Shown here: positions 1-5,823 of the stretch, piece after piece
How positions within the stretch are numbered: the first letter of the stretch is position 1
Layout of the letters: each line of letters begins with the position of its first letter
Source: Aquirhabdus sp.
GTDB taxonomy: Bacteria; Pseudomonadota; Gammaproteobacteria; Pseudomonadales; Moraxellaceae
Assembly (NCBI GenBank): GCA_030151145.1
Contig: JASLEL010000136.1
Coordinates: forward strand, 1 to 5,957
DNA: 5,957 nucleotides
Direction of reading: 5' to 3'
Notes under the pieces: model-generated
Seen by the model: the letters and a program-made list of their open reading frames with translations, nothing else
Told to the model about the DNA's origin: nothing
Databases searched by the model: none
Program-made: the position numbers and the translations under genes

Positions 1-1383
1 CGAGCACAGGCTGACTGTATTACTCGGCACCAATGGTCCCAGATTGGCGGGCTGATTCATAGTCAGCCACCATCCCGGCTGCGCGACATCAGCGGCAGGC
101 GTGCCGGGCCACAGGATTTTGGTGCTTTGCAGACTCAATGACAGCGGTGTGTTGACCGGCAGCGAATGCACAAAGCCCAGCGGCTCGACGAAATTCACCT
201 TGGCCTGAATGTTCGACACCGTACCATACATATTGACCCAGAGCTTGTTGCCTGCGCCAGAAACCAATCCACAGGCGATACCGAACAGCACATCACTACA
301 CGAGGTAACGGTGGCCTGTACCGGTCCACCTTGCGTACCGGTTGAGCCGCCGCTCACGGGATAGTAGCCATTCGCTGGCGTGTAGCCTGTGTTTTGCTGC
401 GGGCCGGGATTGGGATTACAGGCGCTGGCACCCGCGCCGCAATCGTTATTATCCGTGCCATTACCCACGACGACATTGGGCAGGGTCACGGTCGGCGACA
501 CCGTCAGTTGCGTGATACGGCTACCATTGATGAGCGGTCCCGGGACACTGAAGTACAGATTATGCCCATTGGCAGGACTCGTCCCTCCCACACCGCCCGG
601 ACCACCGGGCTGACCCAGATTGGCGTCGCCAAATCCCGGAATCCAGAACGACCCTTGCGTCAGCTGAAAACCCGCAGTCACAGCAGAAAACAGACTCAGG
701 ATCTGGCCCTGCAGCGTGCCGTTGATCGTGTAGTAAGGTGAACCGACCTGATTGGTGGTTTTGCCTGCAGGATCGGGATAATAGACGGGGAACTGGATGG
801 GCGATGTCGCCACATAGCCGTTTAGCGTACCGCTACTGTCGGACTGGATCGGAATATATCCCGACAGGGTCCCAATCCCATTTGGACTGTTCGTATTTTG
901 ACCCGCCTGCAGCAAGCCATTGGCCGCCGCAGCACCCAGCTGGATGCCGACCACCTGACGCTGCGACAGTTGGGTGGGATTGGCGATCGCCAGACGCAGG
1001 AAAGGATTGTTCAGTATGGCATCACAACTGGCGACGCTGCTGGCAGAACAGGCCGAATTGGTCGCAGGGTTGCCGCTTAAGCTGACATTGCTCAGGTCGA
1101 TATCACAGCCTGGTCCATTCACCCCGCCACAGCCGAGTTGTAAATGCTGGATGTTGGCATTGAGATTGATATCGGCATTCAGCCCCAGCGTAAAAAACCC
1201 GAAATTGGAGGTGCCGGAGCCTGAAGGCGCGGTATACGCGGTATAAAAAGCCGCCTGACCGCTCACATCGCGCAGGTGTGACTCATCCAGTGGTGTCAGC
1301 GTAGCGTGGGCGACGTTGCCGAGCAACCATAAGACAAACGGCAGCATAGCCTGTGCAAGTGTGGTCTGGGAAATCTGACTCAT
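1..1383 (-). CDS. Large exported protein of unknown function (5' part; runs off window)
   Basis: The minus frame is open without a stop for all 461 codons from the ATG at 1383 to the window edge, so the C-terminus is missing. Residues 1-27 read as a Sec signal peptide: a hydrophobic stretch AMLPFVLWLLGNVAHA with a likely cut after AHA. The mature protein begins TLTPLDESHLRDVSGQA, a motif I recall after the signal peptide of several Acinetobacter and Pseudomonas surface proteins (family knowledge, not checked). The rest is rich in Gly, Asn, Ser, Thr and Pro, with a linker GQPGGPGGVGG at about 257-267. Cysteines come in close pairs (85/93, 112/120, 315/322, 362/371) plus C460, suggesting disulfides outside the cytoplasm. 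No enzyme motif is visible. AGGA at 1395-1398 (minus) is a weak, rather distant ribosome site; the start is supported mainly by the signal peptide. It follows the AraC-type gene on the same strand after a 160-bp AT-rich gap, so it probably has its own promoter. Coding is fairly sure; function is unknown. Confidence 0.85.
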   Translation of the reverse strand, partial: MSQISQTTLAQAMLPFVLWLLGNVAHATLTPLDESHLRDVSGQAAFYTAYTAPSGSGTSNFGFFTLGLNADINLNANIQHLQLGCGGVNGPGCDIDLSNVSLSGNPATNSACSASSVASCDAILNNPFLRLAIANPTQLSQRQVVGIQLGAAAANGLLQAGQNTNSPNGIGTLSGYIPIQSDSSGTLNGYVATSPIQFPVYYPDPAGKTTNQVGSPYYTINGTLQGQILSLFSAVTAGFQLTQGSFWIPGFGDANLGQPGGPGGVGGTSPANGHNLYFSVPGPLINGSRITQLTVSPTVTLPNVVVGNGTDNNDCGAGASACNPNPGPQQNTGYTPANGYYPVSGGSTGTQGGPVQATVTSCSDVLFGIACGLVSGAGNKLWVNMYGTVSNIQAKVNFVEPLGFVHSLPVNTPLSLSLQSTKILWPGTPAADVAQPGWWLTMNQPANLGPLVPSNTVSLCS

Positions 1384-1486
1384 CGGTGGCGGTGTCCTGT
1401 GATTTGTTGCAGCGGCTCGCACGAAAGCGCGCAAACCCGCAAATCTATTACACCTTTTACTTTACCATCCAATTAATAAAATTAAT

Positions 1487-1526
1487 ATGACATTTAAATG
1501 ATTATCATCTTGAATAAATGACATTT
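1487..1526. repeat. Short direct repeat ATGACATTT flanking the palindrome
   Basis: ATGACATTT occurs at 1487-1495 and again at 1518-1526, 31 bp apart start to start (about three helical turns), on either side of the Fur-box-like palindrome. It lies in the gap between the AraC-type gene and the exported-protein gene. It could be a pair of regulator half-sites or chance in AT-rich DNA. Confidence 0.35.
1494..1512 (-). promoter_or_regulatory. Candidate Fur-box-like operator upstream of the exported protein
   Basis: Read on the minus strand, this site contains ATGATAATCATT, which is 12 contiguous matches to the centre of the classical 19-bp Fur box (13 of 19 overall by my alignment). Its core is a near-perfect palindrome, ATGAT-T-ATCAT, at 1498-1508. 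It lies about 110 bp before the exported-protein start. The surroundings are very AT-rich, which raises the chance of a random match, so this is only a candidate. Confidence 0.35.
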
Positions 1527-1543
1527 TTATGAATTTACCCGAA

Positions 1544-2569
1544 CTATGGATGGCATGAGCTGCCATCATCCCGCGTCTGTATCTCCTGTAAGCCCTGGCG
1601 ATAGGCACCCGGGCTGGTATCTGTCCAGAGTTTGAAAGCCCGGTGAAATGAGCTGGGCTCGGTAAAGCCCAGCTGGTGAGCAATCTCAGCAATACTGAGG
1701 GTCGTCTCACTCAGCAAGGCAATGGCCTGTGCGCTGCGGATGTCATCCTTGATGGCGGCAAAGCTCTGTCCTTCATCATGCAGACGACGGCGCAGGGTGG
1801 ACGAGGTGGTACGCAGTTGCCGGGCAAGCGCGGTGAAATCGGGCCATGCCTCGATAGGCTGTGCCTTTAGGATCGTGCGCACGCGGGTGACCCAGCCATG
1901 ATCATGCCGATAGCGGACCAAGAGATTGCCCGGCGCATGGCGTAAAAAGCGCTTGAGTGCCTCCTCCGTGCGGATGGTCGGCAGCGACAAATAACCGGCA
2001 TCGAAGATCAAACGCGTCTGTCCTTGCTCAAAATGCACCGGCACGCCAAAGAACTGCTGATAGTCGGCACGATCAGGCGGTGCGGCACAGGCGAAGTCGA
2101 GGCGTTGCAAGGGAATACGCCGTCCGATCAGCCAGCAAGACACACCCAGCAGAATCAGCCAGTAGATGCGAAATGCCAACGCCGGATGAGGGGTATGATC
2201 GCCCACGAGGACGATATGTGCTTTGCCATCCAGCACCGTCATCTGCCCATAGGGCTCATCCAGCACGACACAGAGGAACTTCAGCGCGCGAGACAGGGCT
2301 TTTTCAAGCGTGCCTGCATGCAGCATCACCTGACATAGCAGCACAAAGCTGCCGCGCCGCATGGGATGCGAGGACATGCCCAAAAACTCGTCGTTGCAGG
2401 CATCCGCCAAAGCCAGCCATAGCTGACCGTATTGCTGCTTGGTCAGGGTCGGGCTGAGTGCCGGAGAGAATCCTGCCCCCTTGAGCATCTGAGCCACATC
2501 AATCTGCTGATCCTGCAGCCAAGTGAGTGCATCTGCAATGAAGCGGGAGGAGAGCGCGTGCTGTTCCAT
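1544..2569 (-). CDS. AraC-family transcriptional regulator with arabinose-binding-like N-terminal domain
   Basis: This is a 341-residue DNA-binding regulator. The C-terminal part has the two helix-turn-helix segments of the AraC family: about 247-266 (ALARQLRTTSSTLRRRL) and about 292-324, where SIAEIAHQLGFTEPSSFHRA and a following SPGAYR give the typical family signature. The N-terminal 220 residues fit the arabinose-binding-like ligand domain (PF12625-type) of longer AraC members such as OruR; this is judged by overall look and length, not by a search. The start is fixed at 2569: an in-frame TGA lies 12 codons upstream with no start codon between. No good ribosome site precedes it, so translation may be weak. 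It is divergent from the dehydrogenase pair starting at 2685, sharing a 115-bp promoter region, the usual layout for a local regulator; control of that pair by an acyl or lipid-derived ligand is inference. No clear terminator follows, so some read-through into the exported-protein gene is possible. Confidence 0.93.
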   Translation of the reverse strand: MEQHALSSRFIADALTWLQDQQIDVAQMLKGAGFSPALSPTLTKQQYGQLWLALADACNDEFLGMSSHPMRRGSFVLLCQVMLHAGTLEKALSRALKFLCVVLDEPYGQMTVLDGKAHIVLVGDHTPHPALAFRIYWLILLGVSCWLIGRRIPLQRLDFACAAPPDRADYQQFFGVPVHFEQGQTRLIFDAGYLSLPTIRTEEALKRFLRHAPGNLLVRYRHDHGWVTRVRTILKAQPIEAWPDFTALARQLRTTSSTLRRRLHDEGQSFAAIKDDIRSAQAIALLSETTLSIAEIAHQLGFTEPSSFHRAFKLWTDTSPGAYRQGLQEIQTRDDGSSCHP

Positions 2570-2592
2570 GGGATGGGCTTCGATCTCATGTG

Positions 2593-2672
2593 GTAAATCT
2601 GCTCAAAATTCTGATTGAGTTTGTCATTGATTGCAACGCCGCCCCTGCCTACCATCGCCGTAAATCTACTCA
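2593..2672. promoter_or_regulatory. Divergent promoter region with imperfect 13-bp direct repeat
   Basis: GTAAATCTGCTCA at 2593-2605 and GTAAATCTACTCA at 2660-2672 match at 12 of 13 positions and are 67 bp apart start to start. The first lies next to the AraC-type start; the second touches the ribosome site of the short-chain dehydrogenase. A smaller repeat, TGATTG, occurs at 2612-2617 and 2628-2633. On the minus strand TTGCAA followed 17 bp later by CAGAAT is a possible weak promoter for the regulator. Direct repeats are the usual operator form for AraC-type proteins, so binding by the adjacent regulator is a reasonable inference; none of this is proven. Confidence 0.45.
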
Positions 2673-2684
2673 GGAGAGGCAGTG

Positions 2685-3449
2685 ATGAATATCAATGGCG
2701 TGGTGGCACTGGTCACGGGCGGGGCATCGGGTCTGGGCGGCGCGGTCGTCCGACAGCTCGCGGCAGGAGGCGCATCTCTGGTCATCGTCGATCTGAATCA
2801 GGGTCTGGGCGAGCAATTGGCTGCGGAAGTCGGCGGGATCTTTGTCAAAGCCGACGTGACCAGTGAAGATCAGATCGAGCAGGCGCTGGATACTGCAGAA
2901 AAACATTATCAGAAAAAAGTGCGCATCGTGGTCAACTGTGCCGGCATCGGCCCACCCGGCAAAGCCGTAGATCGTGAAGGCAAAGCACTGCCGCTCAGTG
3001 ATTTTGCCCGCATCATCAATATCAATCTGATGGGCAGCTTTAATGTACTGTCCAAGTTCGTCGCCCGCCTGCATCAGGAGCCGGTCGATGGCGAAGAGCG
3101 CGGTGTGATCATCAATACTGCCAGTGTCGCGGCATTCGACGGTCAGATCGGTCAGCCTGCCTATGCGGCCTCCAAGGCCGGTGTGGTCGGCATGACGCTG
3201 CCCTTGGCGCGCGAGTTTGCCCGCTATGGCATCCGCGTCATGACCATTGCCCCGGGGATATTCCTGACGCCACTGCTGGAGAGCCTGCCGCAAAATGTAC
3301 AGGATGCGTTGGGCGCGCAAGTGCCATTCCCGAGCCGTCTGGGCCAGCCCAAGGAGTTTGCGCAATTGGTCGAGAGCATTATCGCCAATCCCATGCTGAA
3401 TGGTGAGGTGATCCGTCTGGACGGCGCAATCCGCATGGCCCCGAAATAA
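2685..3449 (+). CDS. Short-chain dehydrogenase, 3-hydroxyacyl-CoA dehydrogenase type 2 (HSD17B10-like)
   Basis: This 254-residue protein is a classical SDR. Visible are the cofactor loop TGGASGLG (11-18), Asp36 at the end of strand two, which points to NAD rather than NADP, the NCAG motif (84-87), and the catalytic set Asn114, Ser147, Tyr160 and Lys164 (YAASK). The segment NTASVAAFDGQIGQPAYAAS, followed further on by GMTLPLARE, is characteristic of the HSD17B10 group, which oxidises 3-hydroxyacyl-CoA to 3-ketoacyl-CoA and often also acts on hydroxysteroids or branched substrates. Length is normal for the family and no signal peptide is seen, so it should be cytoplasmic. AGGAG at 2672-2676 sits 8 bases before the ATG at 2685, which I prefer over the GTG one codon earlier. 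It is divergent from the AraC-type gene and followed 82 bp later by an acyl-CoA dehydrogenase, supporting a role in fatty or branched acyl-CoA degradation. The exact substrate cannot be read from sequence. Confidence 0.93.
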   Translation: MNINGVVALVTGGASGLGGAVVRQLAAGGASLVIVDLNQGLGEQLAAEVGGIFVKADVTSEDQIEQALDTAEKHYQKKVRIVVNCAGIGPPGKAVDREGKALPLSDFARIININLMGSFNVLSKFVARLHQEPVDGEERGVIINTASVAAFDGQIGQPAYAASKAGVVGMTLPLAREFARYGIRVMTIAPGIFLTPLLESLPQNVQDALGAQVPFPSRLGQPKEFAQLVESIIANPMLNGEVIRLDGAIRMAPK

Positions 3450-3473
3450 TACATATGCCGCAAAACGGGGAAC

Positions 3474-3514
3474 GGCGCGGCTTATTGTCTTGCCGTGCCC
3501 TGCTCGTTTTTTTT
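3474..3514 (+). terminator. Terminator-like or attenuating hairpin between the two dehydrogenase genes
   Basis: GGCGCGGC (3474-3481) can pair with GCCGTGCC (3492-3499) as an 8-bp stem with one G-U pair and a 10-base loop. Seven bases later comes a run of eight T (3507-3514). The T run is farther from the stem than in an ideal terminator, so it may act as a partial terminator or attenuator that lowers expression of the downstream gene. Confidence 0.45.
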
Positions 3515-3531
3515 AAAGATAAAGAGATCAG

Positions 3532-4677
3532 ATGATGAATATTCAAAAACGCTGGATGGATGCAGAGCTGGAGTCATATCGGGACTCGGTGCGTCGCTTT
3601 GTCCAGACCGAAATCGCCGCGCACAGCGAGAAATGGGCCAAGCAGCAGCATATCGACCGCGACGTCTGGAAACGCGCAGGCGATCTGGGCCTGCTGCTCG
3701 CCGATGTGTCCGATGAATATGGTGGCAGCGGCGGCAACTATGCCCATATGGCGGTGATGTTTGAGGAGCTGTGCTATGCCGGAGACCGGGCTTTCGGTCT
3801 GCATGTGCATGCGATTGCCGCGCACTATATCCTCAATCTCGGCACCGATGCACAAAAGCAAAAATACCTGCCGCTCCTCGCCTCAGGTGAGATGATCGGT
3901 GCAATCGCCATGTCTGAACCGGGCGCCGGGTCGGATCTGCAGGGCGTGCGGACCAAAGCCGTGCGCGAGGGTGATGAGTATGTGATCAGCGGTTCCAAGA
4001 TCTTCATTTCTAATGGCTACCTCGCAGATCTGATCATCGTCGTCGCCAAGACCAATCCTGAAGCGGGCGCCAAAGGCATTTCGCTGTTTCTGCTCGAAAC
4101 CAAAAACGCCAAAGGCTTTAAGGTCGGACGTATCCTTGAGAAGCTGGGCCAGAAGGGTCAGGACACCTGTGAGCTGTTCTTTGATGAGGTGCGGGTACCG
4201 GCCAACAGTCTCTTGGGCGGCACAGAGGGCAAAGGCTTCTATCACCTGATGAGCGAACTGCCCTATGAGCGCCTGATGCTGGCGGTGGCGGCCATGGCGG
4301 CGATTGAGCGTGCACTGGATCTGACCGTGACCTACGCCAAAGAACGCAAGGCCTTCGGCGCCAAACTGATCGACATGCAAAACACCCGCTTCAAACTCGC
4401 CGAAATCAAAGCGCAGGCGGTGATGGCGCGTGCCTTCGTCGATGACTGTATCTTAAAGCAGATCGATGGCAAGCTCGACACGGTCACAGCGTCCATCATC
4501 AAGCTCAATCTGAGTGAGCTGGAATGCAAAGTGATGGATGAATGTCTGCAGCTCTTTGGCGGCTACGGCTATATGCTGGAGTACCCGATCGCGCATATGT
4601 ATGCCGATGCCCGCGTACAGCGCATCTATGGCGGCACCAGCGAGATCATGAAGGAAATCATTGCCCGCTCGCTGTGA
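3532..4677 (+). CDS. Acyl-CoA dehydrogenase (long-chain/isovaleryl-type catalytic site)
   Basis: This 381-residue FAD enzyme has the usual length and order for the family: a helical N-terminal domain, a beta domain with MSEPGAGSD (127-135), and a C-terminal helical domain with QLFGGYGY (340-347) and RIYGGTSEI (364-372). It would oxidise an acyl-CoA to the trans-2-enoyl-CoA and pass electrons to ETF. In medium- and short-chain enzymes the catalytic Glu lies in RIYEGT; here that position is Gly367. A Glu is instead present at 246 in LPYERL, the place used by long-chain and isovaleryl-CoA dehydrogenases. This suggests long or branched substrates, but does not decide between them. An AAAGAGA ribosome site at 3521-3527 precedes ATG 3532; the next codon is also ATG, so the start could be 3535. 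It likely shares a transcript with the short-chain dehydrogenase, together giving beta-oxidation steps one and three. No hydratase or thiolase is in the window. Confidence 0.96.
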   Translation: MMNIQKRWMDAELESYRDSVRRFVQTEIAAHSEKWAKQQHIDRDVWKRAGDLGLLLADVSDEYGGSGGNYAHMAVMFEELCYAGDRAFGLHVHAIAAHYILNLGTDAQKQKYLPLLASGEMIGAIAMSEPGAGSDLQGVRTKAVREGDEYVISGSKIFISNGYLADLIIVVAKTNPEAGAKGISLFLLETKNAKGFKVGRILEKLGQKGQDTCELFFDEVRVPANSLLGGTEGKGFYHLMSELPYERLMLAVAAMAAIERALDLTVTYAKERKAFGAKLIDMQNTRFKLAEIKAQAVMARAFVDDCILKQIDGKLDTVTASIIKLNLSELECKVMDECLQLFGGYGYMLEYPIAHMYADARVQRIYGGTSEIMKEIIARSL

Positions 4678-4739
4678 TGAGAACGGCAACCGCCGATTGC
4701 GGGCGATCCCTCATCCAGATATCGGAATGCTGCCCTGAC

Positions 4740-4774
4740 AAAAAACGCCGTCCACATACGAACGGCGTTTTTTT
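4740..4774. terminator. Bidirectional intrinsic terminator
   Basis: AACGCCGT (4744-4751) and ACGGCGTT (4762-4769) form a perfect 8-bp stem with a 10-base loop, flanked by an A run on the left (4740-4745) and a T run on the right (4768-4774). It can stop transcription from the acyl-CoA dehydrogenase gene, 63 bases after its stop codon, and also any transcript coming from the opposite side. Confidence 0.88.
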
Positions 4775-5017
4775 GATTGATCAAGGGATATATACACTGG
4801 ACGATCTGGATATCAACCATGAGTGCATCAGCATTGATTCATGTGCGCTGAGATGTGCCTGTATCCGCCGCCGACTGACACGGTAGTCGCCATGGGCAGT
4901 TCAACTGTGCTGGCTGCTGGGCAGGTCCTCTGCCGTCACCTGTATGGGGTGATCCGGCCATTAAGTGCGTCAGCGTGCCTCACAGGCATCAAGCGCCGTA
5001 GACGAAGCTTTGAGAAT
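4775..5017. other. Gene-free spacer between convergent units
   Basis: About 240 bp between the two terminators with no credible coding sequence on either strand. The one longer open frame that starts here (4841-5119, plus) runs through the terminator hairpin of the opposite gene, has no ribosome site and resembles no family I know. I see no repeat, attachment site or RNA gene. It could be decayed gene remnant or plain spacer. Confidence 0.6.
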
Positions 5018-5061
5018 AAAAAAAACCTGCATGAAGCATTGAGCGATCATAATCATGCAGG
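5018..5061 (-). terminator. Intrinsic terminator of the AHL synthase gene
   Basis: On the minus strand, CCTGCATGA (5061-5053) pairs perfectly with TCATGCAGG (5034-5026) as a 9-bp stem around an 18-base loop, followed by eight U in the RNA (5025-5018). It lies about 110 bases after the AHL synthase stop codon and is correctly oriented for it. Confidence 0.8.
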
Positions 5062-5067
5062 CTATAA

Positions 5068-5118
5068 CTGGGAAACCCAGAACCGCTTTGTCAGCGTGCA
5101 GACAGGTGCTGCACGATG
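5068..5118. other. Two further hairpins in the AHL synthase 3' region
   Basis: CTGGG-AAA-CCCAG at 5068-5080 is a tight 5-bp hairpin. CGTGCAG (5095-5101) pairs with CTGCACG (5109-5115) around 7 bases, and the stem can extend to 5091-5118 with one mismatch. Together with the terminator they make the untranslated 3' end of the synthase transcript strongly structured. This could protect the messenger from decay; no function is shown. Confidence 0.5.
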
Positions 5119-5170
5119 ACGGTATATAAACTGAACAAGGTCTTAATAAACCCTATTTTCTAATGATCTT

Positions 5171-5737
5171 TTAAATATTTTTATCAATATCAATCCAGCA
5201 CGCAAACAGTGGATAGCCATTAATAATCATCGGCGGCCCAGCACGATGTGCATAAAATCCCGCTTTGCGCAACAGTCTTTCCACCCCCACCGGAGACACG
5301 GTAATCAGCCGTTTGGCACCCTTTTTCGCTGCACACTCAATCGCCGCCTGCAATAAACCAATGGCAACCTCAGAAGAAAACTGCCCCTCATGCACGGCAT
5401 TCTGATGCGTCAAATCCACCGCAGCAAAGCGGGAAAGCTCCCAAATCTCACTGGAGCAAGGCAAAGGCAAGCCTTGAGGTAACAACTGCGGAAACACCTC
5501 ACCCAGCAAATAGGGCTTATCCGTAGGTAATAACCGTGCACACCCCGAGATCTGATCATCCTGATCCTGAGCCACGACATACACCGTGTCTGCGCGATCA
5601 AATTGATCGGCCTCTTTACCATTCTGGGAAACCAGAGACCAGCCTAACTTTTCTACAAACACTTGATGACGATAATGCGCAACTCGAAAATACAGATCGC
5701 TGGTTAAATTTTCACAATTCCCTGTGATAAACCTCAT
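5171..5737 (-). CDS. luxI: Acyl-homoserine-lactone synthase, LuxI family (CepI/SolI-like)
   Basis: This 188-residue cytoplasmic enzyme makes an N-acyl-homoserine lactone signal from S-adenosylmethionine and an acyl-acyl-carrier protein. The residues expected to be invariant in the family are present: Arg23, Phe27 and Trp33 in YRHQVFVEKLGW, Asp44 and Asp47 in ADQFD, Arg68 in GCARLLPT, Phe82, Glu100 and Arg103 in WELSRF. The C-terminal AHRAGPP and ACWIDID and the overall wording resemble Burkholderia CepI and Ralstonia SolI as I remember them, which make mainly C8-homoserine lactone; the product here is inference. An in-frame TAG two codons upstream fixes the start at or after 5737. The preceding GGGGTGGTAGGA is purine-rich, though AGGA is very close to the ATG. 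A lux box lies 66 bp upstream, implying autoinduction. Base composition is lower in G+C than in the dehydrogenase genes. No LuxR receptor is inside the window. Confidence 0.97.
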   Translation of the reverse strand: MRFITGNCENLTSDLYFRVAHYRHQVFVEKLGWSLVSQNGKEADQFDRADTVYVVAQDQDDQISGCARLLPTDKPYLLGEVFPQLLPQGLPLPCSSEIWELSRFAAVDLTHQNAVHEGQFSSEVAIGLLQAAIECAAKKGAKRLITVSPVGVERLLRKAGFYAHRAGPPMIINGYPLFACWIDIDKNI

Positions 5738-5801
5738 ATCCTACCACCCCGAAATATCGTTAGTCCGAGGCGGCATTTCAGCGTATAAACAACGCGCGAA
5801 T

Positions 5802-5821
5802 AACTGATAATTCTTACAGGT
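5802..5821 (-). promoter_or_regulatory. lux/cep box in the AHL synthase promoter
   Basis: The minus strand reads CTGTAAGAATTATCAG at 5819-5804, a dyad fitting the CTG-N2-A-N4-T-N2-CAG form of LuxR-type binding sites and very close to the cepI box as I recall it. A possible promoter overlaps it: TTATCA (5810-5805), a 17-bp spacer, then TATACG (5787-5782). A LuxR-type protein bound to the signal would activate the synthase from here, giving positive feedback. The box begins only 4 bases after the stop codon of the preceding gene. Confidence 0.85.
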
Positions 5822-5823
5822 TG

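Noticed and set aside
394..1246. Several plus-strand open frames over the left region
   Set aside because: They are antisense to the 461-codon exported-protein frame, which has a signal peptide and coherent composition.
1957..2457. 166-codon plus-strand frame rich in Arg, Ala and His
   Set aside because: It is the antisense shadow of the AraC-type gene, whose helix-turn-helix motifs are clear.
2611..2626. Second lux box (CTGATTGAGTTTGTCA) in the divergent promoter
   Set aside because: It lacks the CAG right end and the central A/T positions, so quorum control of the dehydrogenases is not supported.
2443..2655. 70-codon minus-strand frame over the regulator start and divergent promoter
   Set aside because: It overlaps the regulator's first codons in another frame and has no sign of being a leader peptide beyond chance.
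2682..2684. GTG as start of the short-chain dehydrogenase
   Set aside because: The ATG one codon later has better spacing (8 bases) from AGGAG and the expected N-terminus length.
2670..3365. 231-codon minus-strand frame
   Set aside because: It lies antisense to the short-chain dehydrogenase, which has every catalytic motif.
3883..4380. 165-codon minus-strand frame
   Set aside because: It is antisense to the acyl-CoA dehydrogenase, with no motif of its own.
4841..5119. 92-codon open frame on the plus strand in the long gap
   Set aside because: It has no ribosome site, runs through the terminator and hairpins of the convergent gene, and has a low-information composition with no recognisable motif.
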